Shown here: in pieces, positions 25,684 through 32,977 of the stretch
How positions within the stretch are numbered: the first letter of the stretch is position 1
Layout: each line of letters opens with the position of its first letter
Assembly: GCF_013285385.1 (NCBI RefSeq)
Contig: NZ_CP054212.1
Coordinates: 1,922,001-1,986,000, forward strand
Direction of reading: 5' to 3'
Length of the DNA: 64,000 nucleotides
From: Paramixta manurensis
GTDB taxonomy: Bacteria; Pseudomonadota; Gammaproteobacteria; Enterobacterales; Enterobacteriaceae
The notes under the pieces: model-generated
Seen by the model: the letters and a program-made list of their open reading frames with translations, nothing else
What the model was told of the DNA's origin: nothing
Database searches by the model: none
Translations under genes and position numbers: made by a program

Positions 25684-25801
25684 AAACCACCTAACCTTGC
25701 GTTTAGTGGGGTTATTCTATAGGAGGGAGTGCTCTCTGAACCAGCCCATTTTAAAGCAAACAGTGCTGAGCAGCATTCTTAACCACCTCATCAAAACCTT
25801 T

Positions 25802-25975
25802 CTAAACGGCCCCGGTAATTGCCGAGGCGGCCATGTCTTTTGTCAGGTCAGATAAGTTGCACTGGTCAAACTTTTTATCCATTGCATTTGCAATATCAAG
25901 GCTCACAGCCATTCCGTAAGATTCTGCACCACTGCCGGAAATAAGATTGCATTCAGAAAAATTGATTAACTTCAT
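25802..25975 (-). pseudogene. Truncated second copy of the microcin-like gene
   Basis: Same start and leader as the gene at 23864 (MKLINFSECNLISGSG, with one Arg-to-Cys change). The mature part differs at a few sites (AESYGMAV, DKKFDQCN) and after AITG leaves the repeat and stops at TAG within two codons. It yields 57 codons with no Gly-rich membrane half and no immunity gene. It is a remnant of the duplication bracketing the hcp cassette. Confidence 0.75.
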
Positions 25976-26266
25976 AAAAATTCCCTTTAGTTAATGTTAA
26001 TGACTTCAGCGGTATTCTTACCAAAAGTTAGAAATTTTTATTGTGACGAAGATATCAAGCCAATATCGTAATTTATTGATATTTGATAAATAACATTATA
26101 ATTTTTGCCAGCAGAAACAGAGGAACAACATTTTTACGCATTGCGAGATTTTAAATGACGTCACCCTTTCATCTTTTAAGCGCCGACCGCATCTATCTGC
26201 GCCAAGCGCAGCATAGCGATGCTCAAATCCATTCAGGCGTATCGTTCTCTTCCTGAGGTCGCGCGT
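25812..26266. repeat. 455-bp direct repeat, copy 2
   Basis: Partner of 23701-24155. Copy 2 continues rightward into the full-length GNAT gene and ends leftward inside the truncated microcin; copy 1 does the reverse. The two therefore bracket a 1656-base unique segment (24156-25811) carrying exactly the hcp, immunity and DUF2778 genes. Confidence 0.9.
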
Positions 26267-26713
26267 TACCAATCATGGACTGATTTTGAGCAACAGGATG
26301 CGGAGCGCATGCTGGAGCAGCAAGCCGGATTGGCTGTTAATCAACCGGGTAGTTGGTATCAGTTAGTGATTGTCAGTAACGCCACGGAATGCGTGATTGG
26401 CGATCTTGCGCTGCACTTTTGTGAGGATGACCAGCGCCAGGTGGAGTTGGGTATCAACCTGGCGCCGGAACAGCAGGGAAAAGGGCTGGCGGCAGAAGCA
26501 ATAAGCTGCGTGTTGAAGTACCTGTTTGATGAGCTGAATAAACACCGAGTTATCGCCGTGACAGATGCGGAGAATAGCGCTGCCGCCCGCCTGCTGCGTC
26601 ATAGTGGTTTTCGACAAGAAGGGCATTTTATTGAAAATGTCTGGTTCAAAGGGCGTTACGGCAGTGAGTACCTTTTCGCGCTTTTAGCACGCGAATGGCG
26701 CAACGCGAGATAA
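26219..26713 (+). CDS. GNAT acetyltransferase, 5' end frameshifted
   Basis: A GNAT-fold N-acetyltransferase of the RimJ/RimL type. The open frame from 26219 gives 164 aa (AYRSLPEVARYQSW, ... VELGINLAPEQQGKGLAAEA, which is the acetyl-CoA loop, ... ENSAAARLLRHSGFRQEGHF). The family normally starts earlier: an ATG at 26155 gives MTSPFHLLSADRIYLRQ, which would join this frame if one A of the AAA at 26225-26227 were absent. There is no convincing ribosome site for 26219. The protein is either shortened by its first strand or the gene is inactive. Substrate unknown. Confidence 0.7.
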   Translation: MLKSIQAYRSLPEVARYQSWTDFEQQDAERMLEQQAGLAVNQPGSWYQLVIVSNATECVIGDLALHFCEDDQRQVELGINLAPEQQGKGLAAEAISCVLKYLFDELNKHRVIAVTDAENSAAARLLRHSGFRQEGHFIENVWFKGRYGSEYLFALLAREWRNAR

Positions 26714-26718
26714 AAAAA

Positions 26719-26741
26719 TCCCGGCTTGGTAAAAGCCGGGA
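26719..26741. terminator. Terminator after the GNAT gene
   Basis: Perfect stem TCCCGGCTT / AAGCCGGGA with a 5-base loop. The T-run (TTTTTTTA) is on the minus-strand side; the plus side is purine-rich. Confidence 0.65.
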
Positions 26742-26787
26742 GGGTAAAAAGGAAAGGGATAATAAAAGAATGATGAGTACCTAGCTT

Positions 26788-26807
26788 ATAATTAGCCTCC
26801 TAATTAT
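26788..26807. promoter_or_regulatory. Perfect palindrome upstream of ymgB
   Basis: ATAATTAG CCTC CTAATTAT, an 8-base perfect inverted repeat about 120 bases before the ymgB start, flanked by outer AGC / GCT. It may be an operator. In E. coli this locus is repressed by BluR; whether a BluR homologue acts here cannot be told. Confidence 0.35.
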
Positions 26808-26927
26808 GCTTATCGAAATGTGCTTGTGGCTCTCAATCGCTCGATAACTGAGCATCAGGAATAATTTTTACCGGTACGCATTTCCCAGGTTCGCTCCTCT
26901 GTGCCAGGTTTATAGAGGAGGTATGCA

Positions 26928-27137
26928 ATGAAACGAGATGTGTTAAGCGAAGAGTATTATGATGAAGTGTGCCGGGTTATCGGTGATGCGGTGATTGTAT
27001 TAGCGGAGAGCGGCATGGATACCTCGCGTTCAACGTTAACCACGGTGTTAAAGCAGACGCGAATGAAACGTAGCGATAGTGACCGGGACGAGCAAAAGGT
27101 TCTGGAACATGCCATTCGTTTGGTCAAGCCTGACTGA
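26928..27137 (+). CDS. ymgB: YmgB/AriR-family biofilm and acid-resistance regulator
   Basis: A 69-aa protein of the YcgZ/YmgA/YmgB family, small connector proteins that dimerise and influence Rcs signalling, colanic acid, biofilm and acid resistance. The pattern EEYYDEVCRVIGDAVIVLAESG ... LTTVLKQTR ... EQKVLEHAIRLV spans the whole protein. A strong GAGGAGGT lies before the ATG. In E. coli ymgB lies in the stretch following icd and e14, so the location is syntenic. Confidence 0.82.
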   Translation: MKRDVLSEEYYDEVCRVIGDAVIVLAESGMDTSRSTLTTVLKQTRMKRSDSDRDEQKVLEHAIRLVKPD

Positions 27138-27164
27138 GCACGCACTTATTCGTGGTCTCTAATG

Positions 27165-27719
27165 TCAGACATCGCTTTGTGGTAGTGCGGGAAAGGCGGT
27201 CACAAGGAAGTGTCGAATATGATCGAGGCACCATTCGCAATCATCCTGTTGCTGACAATAAAAGTGCAAGATGACGCGGTCATACTGCTGCGCACCGATG
27301 GTTAATGGCGCATGTCGCCAGGTTAACACCCCACGCGCGTAATTCACCATAGAACCGTCTGCGATGCCGTGTTGAATTTCCTGTTTTGCCAGATAAGCAT
27401 AGAAAAAATCATCCAGCGCGGCGGTCTGTTGTTTAATGCGGGGTGACACGCCGGGACGAAAAGCAAAATCAATATAGCCGCCGATGCCATTTTCCAGCGC
27501 GCCGTAATCGCAGCCGAGCGTCATAAATAACCCCTCCTGCAAATTCACTTCTTCCAGTAAACGTTGCAGGTTAGCCGAGGCTTGCGCTTCAGGGATTTCA
27601 TGGATGCGCTCGGTCTCTTTGGTGAGATCAATCCCGCCGTAATTAATACTGCCATCGGCGTGTACTTCCCGCGGATAGGGGAACAGATCGCTTTGCTGTT
27701 CAAACTCATCTCTTTCCAT
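27165..27719 (-). CDS. Conserved hypothetical protein
   Basis: About 184 aa from the ATG at 27719 (MERDEFEQQSDLFPYPREV); an in-frame GTG at 27740 is possible. It is soluble, acidic, with no signal peptide or membrane segment. Distinct segments are DGSINYGGIDLTKETERI and a Cys-containing C-terminal half (QQQDDCEWCLDHIRHFL). The CEWC pair could bind metal or be redox-active, but no family is recognised. It is convergent with ymgB. Confidence 0.6.
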   Translation of the reverse strand: MERDEFEQQSDLFPYPREVHADGSINYGGIDLTKETERIHEIPEAQASANLQRLLEEVNLQEGLFMTLGCDYGALENGIGGYIDFAFRPGVSPRIKQQTAALDDFFYAYLAKQEIQHGIADGSMVNYARGVLTWRHAPLTIGAQQYDRVILHFYCQQQDDCEWCLDHIRHFLVTAFPALPQSDV

Positions 27720-27792
27720 GGTGCTATCTCGCGTTAACACAGCGACTGAATACTAAGCATGCTAAGTGATTTTGGCCCTAATCCCCAGAAAT

Positions 27793-28125
27793 TTATTCAC
27801 AGGTATAGGTGATCATGGTGTTTTGCTGCGGATCAATAAGGCGAAATTGTTTATCGGACAGGCGCTGCGCCAGATAGCCCTCCTTCGTGACCGCGGCGGG
27901 AGTGTAGTGAAAACGATCCGTTGAGCGCAGTGGGCCGCTTTCAACCGTCACGTCATCTTTGCTGACCGAAAAGGCGTTAACCAAATCAAAAATGGTGCCG
28001 GTGGTGGCGCCCATCCGCTGGCCGTAAATAGTCGCGACTTCCCCGGCACACACCACCCCTTTGGGTGAGGAAGAGCAGGCTGCTAACAGAACAACACCGA
28101 TTACCACCAGTACACGCAACATCAT
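27793..28125 (-). CDS. Predicted lipoprotein, unknown function
   Basis: A 110-aa protein beginning MMLRVLVVIGVVLLAACSSS, with a lipobox LLAAC near residue 17-18 and an SSS tail favouring outer-membrane sorting. The mature part is small and beta-rich (YLAQRLSDKQFRLIDPQQ) and ends YTCE. I start at 28125, behind GAAGG; the frame runs open further upstream to 28215 without family support. Function unknown. Confidence 0.65.
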   Translation of the reverse strand: MMLRVLVVIGVVLLAACSSSPKGVVCAGEVATIYGQRMGATTGTIFDLVNAFSVSKDDVTVESGPLRSTDRFHYTPAAVTKEGYLAQRLSDKQFRLIDPQQNTMITYTCE

Positions 28126-28345
28126 CACGCCTTCTTTCCGTTTATTCCGACGCGCAGCGGGCGTCTTTCCATTGTCACAACGGCACGCTTTCCCCGCCGC
28201 CATGTTAGTGATCATAGCACTTCCGGAACGAAGTCGGCAGTTGGCGTAAATTGGGTAACATCCGGCAGGATTAAGGGTGGTTTACCGCGGGCTGAAACGT
28301 TATCCTGAGCGGCATTATCAGTTTCCGGATAGGGGAAAAAGCGGG

Positions 28346-28525
28346 ATGAAAGAAGAAGAGGCGAGCCTGATGATCATTCGCCACGCGATTGAAGAGCTGC
28401 CTGGCGAACAAAAACAACGAGTAACAGCCTGTATTGACGCGATAAAAGCAGTCATGCGCCAATATGAAACAGAAGAGGCCGGTATGGCGCTAATGCTGGT
28501 GGCGGCAGAGGTCGCGGCAGAGTAA
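28346..28525 (+). CDS. Small acidic helical protein
   Basis: A 59-aa protein (MKEEEASLMIIRHAIEE ... AGMALMLVAAEVAAE) predicted to be helical throughout. It starts at 28346 behind AGGGG. The same frame extends upstream to 28277 with basic residues that look non-coding. No family recognised. It is divergent from the lipoprotein gene and may be a conserved small regulatory or stress protein. Confidence 0.5.
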   Translation: MKEEEASLMIIRHAIEELPGEQKQRVTACIDAIKAVMRQYETEEAGMALMLVAAEVAAE

Positions 28526-28654
28526 TACGCTTAGTGGTGAAAGGCTCGGAGTTTTCCGTAAGTCGCTGCTAACGGCACGGATCCCTAAAATTACCCGGCG
28601 TTGAACGGTAATCTTGTGCTAAACCCTATAGGAAACAGAAACAAGGAGCGCACC

Positions 28655-28879
28655 ATGAAAAAGACGATTTTTGCCGTATCCACCCTCGCCATTGGCCTGT
28701 TTTTAACCGGCTGTGCTAACGATCATATTATGCATACCAATGATGGCCGTACCATTGTCACCGAAGGGAAACCGAAAGTGGATGACGATACCGGCATGAT
28801 CACCTACAAAGATGCCTTTGGTAAAGAGCAGCAAATTAACCGGTCGGATATCAAGGATATGTCGCAGGTTGGTAATTAA
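28655..28879 (+). CDS. YgdI/YgdR-family lipoprotein
   Basis: A 74-aa lipoprotein: signal peptide MKKTIFAVSTLAIGLFL, lipobox LTGC near residue 19, then the YgdI/YgdR SH3-like fold (HIMHTNDGRTIVTEGKPK, DDTGMITYKDAFGKEQQI, NRSDIKDM). A good AAGGAGCGC site precedes the ATG. The mature +2 residue is Ala, consistent with outer-membrane sorting. E. coli has paralogues ygdI and ygdR; I do not assign a single symbol. Confidence 0.85.
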   Translation: MKKTIFAVSTLAIGLFLTGCANDHIMHTNDGRTIVTEGKPKVDDDTGMITYKDAFGKEQQINRSDIKDMSQVGN

Positions 28880-28887
28880 TTCCGCTT

Positions 28888-28916
28888 CTCAGGCGCCGGT
28901 TACGCCGGCGTCTGAG
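28888..28916. terminator. Bidirectional hairpin overlapping the MBL stop codon
   Basis: CTCAG(g)CGCCGG / CGCCGGCG(t)CTGAG hairpin between the convergent YgdI-like and MBL-fold genes. The MBL-fold stop codon lies in its loop. Confidence 0.5.
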
Positions 28917-29583
28917 GGCGATGAGCGTGGCTTGACTCTCGCTCATCAAGCGTGAATTGTTCCGCATCATCAATTGCCGCCAGCCACTGCTCCAGCGTAA
29001 CTTCTTGCCAGGAAAGATGACCCCACGTGTGACTCATCAGCACCACGTCCGGGCGTAAGGTACGGTAATGGCTCAGCGTCTGTGCTAAATCCGCCTGGTT
29101 ACTCTCCTCACTGCGCACCGTTGCCCAACGGCCATGCGCTCGCGTCAACGTCGCGCCGACGAACAGATAGGTTTTCCCATAAGGTGAACGGTAGAGAAAA
29201 CTGGTACTCCCCGGCGTATGTCCGGGCGAGGGCAACACATCAAAGTCGCCAAAATGTTGCTCGGCAAAGTTAAAGGTCGCGTCCGGCTCCAGTACCCGGC
29301 TCACCGGCCCGAGCGCACGCGTATGACAATAGAGTGCGCTATTAAAACGTTGCTGAAGTGTGAGCCCGATGGGAGAGGCTTCGTGCCAATGCGTGAGGTA
29401 ATGGCGCATCACACCGCCGAGCTCTGCCAATGCCTCCAAATCTTGTGGGTGCCCAAGGCGAGAAATCACCAAATTGCCACGTGGATGACGCAACATAAAG
29501 CCATGCATCATGCGTTGTTGGTCTGGCGTTTCCTCAATAAATTCCGGCGTGGAGATCCACAAATCGTCATATAACGCTTTCAT
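28900..29583 (-). CDS. MBL-fold protein with incomplete metal-site motif
   Basis: A 227-aa metallo-beta-lactamase-fold protein. It keeps the downstream metal-site elements LPSPGHTPGSTSFLYRSP and LMSHTWGHLSW, but the first motif is THWHEAS (H65, H67) rather than HxHxDH, so the Asp/His pair of one metal site is missing. It may bind one metal, or be non-hydrolytic. No signal peptide. It is 24 bases downstream of ldcA on the same strand. Substrate unknown. Confidence 0.7.
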   Translation of the reverse strand: MKALYDDLWISTPEFIEETPDQQRMMHGFMLRHPRGNLVISRLGHPQDLEALAELGGVMRHYLTHWHEASPIGLTLQQRFNSALYCHTRALGPVSRVLEPDATFNFAEQHFGDFDVLPSPGHTPGSTSFLYRSPYGKTYLFVGATLTRAHGRWATVRSEESNQADLAQTLSHYRTLRPDVVLMSHTWGHLSWQEVTLEQWLAAIDDAEQFTLDERESSHAHRPQTPA

Positions 29584-29607
29584 TGTTCTCTCCCGGCCTT
29601 GAAAAAA

Positions 29608-30531
29608 TTAGCGCAAAATTGGATGCCCGGTGAGCGTTAATTGCGCCATGCCCTGATTTACCTGTACCTCGCCCTTGGCGCCAAGCGGTAGGGTGACCGT
29701 ATCGTGGTCATGGCCGAAATCAAGCCCGCTAATCACCGGTAATCCGGTGATGTCCCGTACGGTTTGCCATACCGTATCGAAATTGAAACCATTGTCGTAA
29801 TCAGTTAAGTTCGCCCCGGTGAAACTGCCAGTGACGATGGCGCGTTGCCGGGCCAATATGCCACTGTGATGGAGCTGCAGTAGCATGCGTTCGGTACGGA
29901 ACGGGTGCTCATTCACATCTTCAATCACCAAAATGCCGTTATCCGGCGTGGGTAACCAAGGTGTGCCAACCAGCGTCATAATCATCGCCAGGTTACCGCC
30001 CCATACGGTGCCTTGTATCGGCGAAACATCCGGTGTTGCGCTTTGCCATTGCAAGGTTACTGTAGGCGATGTAATGGCGCGCCAAAAGTGTTCCAGCGTG
30101 AAATCAGATAAAGTCTCAGCGCCGAAGTTGCCGCTTAACATTGGGCCGCTAAAGGTGACTAAGCCGCTCTTCGCCAGCAGCGCCAGTTGTAAAGCGGTAA
30201 AGTCACTGTGGCCGCAAATGATCGGCATCTTTGAAGAAAATCGTTGCCGTAAGCCCGCAAAATCAACCTGATCCAATAGGCGCGTGACACCGTAACCGCC
30301 ACGAATCGCCAAAATAATATCCGGCAAATGATCGAGCCGCGCCAGACCATTAATATCCTGTAAACGCTCGGCGTCGTTACCGGCAAAGCGCTGAAAGCGG
30401 CGCGTTATCGCCTCGGTATTTTCTACCGTATGACCCCATTCACGCAGACGTGTGACCGCACGTTCTGCGGCAATTTGGTTGTGGCAATAACCAGAAGGCG
30501 CAATCAATCGGATAAGGTGCGAAGTAGACAT
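29608..30531 (-). CDS. ldcA: LdcA, murein tetrapeptide LD-carboxypeptidase
   Basis: Cytoplasmic serine peptidase (S66 family) that removes the terminal D-Ala from recycled muropeptide tetrapeptides. It is 307 aa. The nucleophile S109 sits in ICGHSDFTALQ, the catalytic Glu in VIEDVNEHPFRTERML, and the His near GLDFGHDHDT. It is divergent from emtA, as in E. coli (ldcA-emtA-ycgR). Confidence 0.95.
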   Translation of the reverse strand: MSTSHLIRLIAPSGYCHNQIAAERAVTRLREWGHTVENTEAITRRFQRFAGNDAERLQDINGLARLDHLPDIILAIRGGYGVTRLLDQVDFAGLRQRFSSKMPIICGHSDFTALQLALLAKSGLVTFSGPMLSGNFGAETLSDFTLEHFWRAITSPTVTLQWQSATPDVSPIQGTVWGGNLAMIMTLVGTPWLPTPDNGILVIEDVNEHPFRTERMLLQLHHSGILARQRAIVTGSFTGANLTDYDNGFNFDTVWQTVRDITGLPVISGLDFGHDHDTVTLPLGAKGEVQVNQGMAQLTLTGHPILR

Positions 30532-30858
30532 AAGCGTAAATTTTCTCCGTTAATGCGTGCAATCCCGACGAAGTGCGTGAAGATCCGCAGTAAGGTGGTG
30601 AAACGGCTTTCCCGCGTGGTGTCGCAGACAGAACTGTGACACGGCATCCATTTTTTGAGCAATGTCGGCTTTTTAAGCGCCGCGTCAGGAATCCTTTTTC
30701 CCTCTTTGCGGTCCAATTAACCCGATAATGACGAAAAGTGGGCGCTAAGTCATCATTGCCCGCTGTTTTCTAAGCAATTCAGATAAACGGTAATAGTTAA
30801 AAGCGGGTCGCCAGGTAACATTGGCGAGGACTATACAAGCTCCGGGGAACAACACAGC
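30532..30858. other. ldcA/emtA divergent intergenic region
   Basis: About 327 bases carrying presumably both promoters. Only short ORFs with no coding character are present. I see no strong terminator or operator. Confidence 0.4.
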
Positions 30859-31485
30859 GTGAAAATCCGTTCGCTTATTCTATCTGCGCTTTTGCTGGCA
30901 GGCTGCGCCAGTGAGCCTCCAAGGCAAACACCACCTGAACCACAGACGCCGTTAACCAAGGCGCCGCCGCAAAAAGTTTCCCAGGCATGGTCGTTATTTA
31001 CTGAAAATGCCGCCAGCCACTATGGCGTTGATGAGCGATTAATTAACGCCATTATTAGCGTTGAGTCTGGCGGTAATCCTACGGTAGTGAGCCGTTCTAA
31101 TGCGGTGGGTTTAATGCAGATTAAAGCCTCAACGGCAGGGCGAGAAGTGTACCGCGCGCAGGGGCTCAGAGGTCAGCCTTCCAGCGCCGAATTGCGCGAC
31201 CCGGCGCGGAATATTGATATTGGCACTGCCTATATTCGCTTATTACAACAACAGGCGCTGGCCGGTATCCACAACCCTGAAACGATGCGTTATGCCACTA
31301 TCGTCTCCTATGCAAATGGCGCTGGCGCATTACTGCGCACTTTCTCATCGAATCGCGATCGCGCTATTGCGATGATTAATGCCATGTCGCCGGATGAGTT
31401 TTACCATCATGTGCAGGAGAAACATCCGGCCGCGCAGGCGCCACGCTATTTGTGGAAGGTCACCACCGCTTATCGCACAATTTAA
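30859..31485 (+). CDS. emtA: EmtA (MltE), membrane-bound lytic transglycosylase E
   Basis: Outer-membrane lipoprotein that cleaves glycan strands endolytically. It is 208 aa with a GTG start. The signal peptide ends LLLAGC (Cys16). The lytic transglycosylase (SLT) fold has catalytic E69 in IISVESGGNP, then AVGLMQIKASTAGREVY, ARNIDIGTAYIRLL and VVSYANGAGALLRTFS-like (here IVSYANGAGALLRTFSS). The C-terminal HPAAQAPRYLWKV is typical. It is convergent with ycgR. Confidence 0.95.
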   Translation: MKIRSLILSALLLAGCASEPPRQTPPEPQTPLTKAPPQKVSQAWSLFTENAASHYGVDERLINAIISVESGGNPTVVSRSNAVGLMQIKASTAGREVYRAQGLRGQPSSAELRDPARNIDIGTAYIRLLQQQALAGIHNPETMRYATIVSYANGAGALLRTFSSNRDRAIAMINAMSPDEFYHHVQEKHPAAQAPRYLWKVTTAYRTI

Positions 31486-31523
31486 GCGTCGAAGCGTCAG
31501 CGTGGCCGGTCAGCGCATGAAGG

Positions 31524-32258
31524 TTACTGAAAGCGGTTTGCTTTGTCGCGCGCGAGGCGTTCCAGTGCAAAAATCACCTGCTGTAGTTGGCGTTCCTGGC
31601 CGGGCGCCAGGCGGGTAAAGCGGAAACTCAGGCGCGGTATGCTCAGGGTTTCATTTTTACTGCTTACCGTCGTGCGTTGACCAATTTGTAATAACTGGGC
31701 ATCCACCTCGAAATGTCCATATTCCCCCAGTTCGACACGTAACTGCTTCAGGGTTTCTCCCAGGCGAAGGTTTTCCGGCAACTGGCCATCAACCAGTACG
31801 CCGATACCGCCGAGGGATAAATCTTGTAAACGAAAACGGGCCGGCGTGCCGTCAGGCCATTGCGTATGGCAATAAAATACCGGGTCGAGCGGCGCGTGAA
31901 CACGGAAAAACTCGCGGCGCTGAATTTGCCATAGCACGTCCGGCAGCGGCGCGCTGAAAGCCGGTAGCCCTTCGTAGGTATCTGCGTGCAGAGTGGGTAG
32001 GGCGAATTCTACTTTCGCGCCCTGTGTTTCCGCGCTGATATGCAAATTCTCTGCGTCCAGCGCAACCTGGTTATCATAGGTATTGCTGCCGTAGTCAATC
32101 ATCAATTGTTCACGATCGACAAACAACAGGCGGCTAATAAACTGGCCGCGGGTATGTGAAACCATGACCGGCGTTTGGTCACGTAAAATATCGCGCAACA
32201 CACCTAATACGGCTAATGTACCACGCTTAAGGTACTGTTCTTTATCGACCTCTTTCAC
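31524..32258 (-). CDS. ycgR: YcgR, c-di-GMP-responsive flagellar brake
   Basis: A 244-aa protein identical in length to E. coli YcgR. N-terminal YcgR domain (about 1-110), then a PilZ domain with the c-di-GMP site RREFFRVHAPLD and DLSLGGIGVL. On binding c-di-GMP it slows flagellar rotation by acting on the motor. No flagellar genes lie nearby; the position between emtA and ymgE is the E. coli order. Confidence 0.95.
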   Translation of the reverse strand: MKEVDKEQYLKRGTLAVLGVLRDILRDQTPVMVSHTRGQFISRLLFVDREQLMIDYGSNTYDNQVALDAENLHISAETQGAKVEFALPTLHADTYEGLPAFSAPLPDVLWQIQRREFFRVHAPLDPVFYCHTQWPDGTPARFRLQDLSLGGIGVLVDGQLPENLRLGETLKQLRVELGEYGHFEVDAQLLQIGQRTTVSSKNETLSIPRLSFRFTRLAPGQERQLQQVIFALERLARDKANRFQ

Positions 32259-32470
32259 TTCCTGCTCCAGTTGGATTATTCAGCCATGATGTAGAGACAC
32301 GGTTATCGCTTTGTTATCGGCCATTGTGCGGCAGACTTTAGCCTGAAAAGGTTGATCTGCTTAAAATACGCTCGAAAAGAACGTCGTAAATCACACGGTT
32401 AGAAACTTCGCCTATACTTACCCTCAGCAAGTTGAGCACAACACGAGTAGGAATCGACAGGAGACGCGGA

Positions 32471-32668
32471 ATGTTTTCAAAACGAGACGTTCGTAAAGGT
32501 CTGGACACTGTCCAGACACGTTCACGTGATATCGGCGGCGATATTCGTGATGAGTTACAACAGGCAGCAGGGTGCTCTTGCACTTATTTAAAGAATAACC
32601 CATGGGCAGGGGTCGGGCTTGGCGCCGCGCTTGGGTTAGTCGTTGGCGTGTTAATTAGTAAAAAATAA
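32471..32668 (+). CDS. Short YqjD/ElaB-type membrane-anchored protein
   Basis: A 65-aa protein from the ATG at 32471, behind AGGAGACGC. It has a charged N-terminal half (MFSKRDVRKGLDTVQTRSRD), an unusual Cys-Ser-Cys (GCSCTYLKNN), and a C-terminal hydrophobic anchor (PWAGVGLGAALGLVVGVLI) ending SKK. The YLKNNPWAGVG anchor is that of the YqjD/ElaB/YgaM ribosome-associated family, but the helical portion is much shorter than the usual 100 residues. It precedes ymgE by 10 bases and is likely cotranscribed. Confidence 0.7.
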   Translation: MFSKRDVRKGLDTVQTRSRDIGGDIRDELQQAAGCSCTYLKNNPWAGVGLGAALGLVVGVLISKK

Positions 32669-32678
32669 GGAGCAGGAT

Positions 32679-32927
32679 ATGGGAATCCTTTCATGGATTA
32701 TTTTTGGGCTGATCGCCGGTATTATCGCAAAATGGATTATGCCCGGTAGGGACGGCGGCGGGTTTATCATCACCGTGGTTCTGGGGATTATCGGTGCGGT
32801 CGTCGGCGGTTGGATCAGTACCTTCTTTGGCTTTGGTAAAGTCGATGGTTTTAACTTCGGTAGCTTCGTGGTCGCGGTAATTGGTGCGATTGTGGTGCTG
32901 TGGATTTACCGTAAAGTCAGAAGTTAA
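32679..32927 (+). CDS. ymgE: YmgE/YeaQ/GlsB-family small membrane protein
   Basis: An 82-aa protein with three hydrophobic Gly-rich segments (LSWIIFGLIAGIIAKWIMPG, then VLGIIGAVVGGWIST, then FVVAVIGAIVVLWIYRKV). It belongs to the transglycosylase-associated GlsB/YeaQ/YmgE group of general-stress membrane proteins of unknown mechanism. Good AAGGAG before the ATG. In E. coli ymgE lies between ycgR and treA, matching this position. Confidence 0.85.
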   Translation: MGILSWIIFGLIAGIIAKWIMPGRDGGGFIITVVLGIIGAVVGGWISTFFGFGKVDGFNFGSFVVAVIGAIVVLWIYRKVRS

Positions 32928-32946
32928 CGTTACGCTAACTGAATCC

Positions 32947-32973
32947 AAAAGGGAGGCTAATGCCTCCCTTTTT
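32947..32973. terminator. Strong bidirectional terminator between ymgE and foxA
   Basis: AAAAGGGAGGC TAAT GCCTCCCTTTTT, an 11-bp perfect stem with A-run and T-run on the two sides, serving both convergent genes. Confidence 0.9.
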
Positions 32974-32977
32974 ACGT

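Noticed and set aside
20030..26714. Complete functional prophage or T6SS cluster
   Set aside because: No integrase, repressor, portal, terminase, sheath, baseplate or ClpV genes; only cargo-type genes are present.
29082..29574. Plus-strand open frames over the MBL gene
   Set aside because: Shadows of the minus-strand gene, with no start context.
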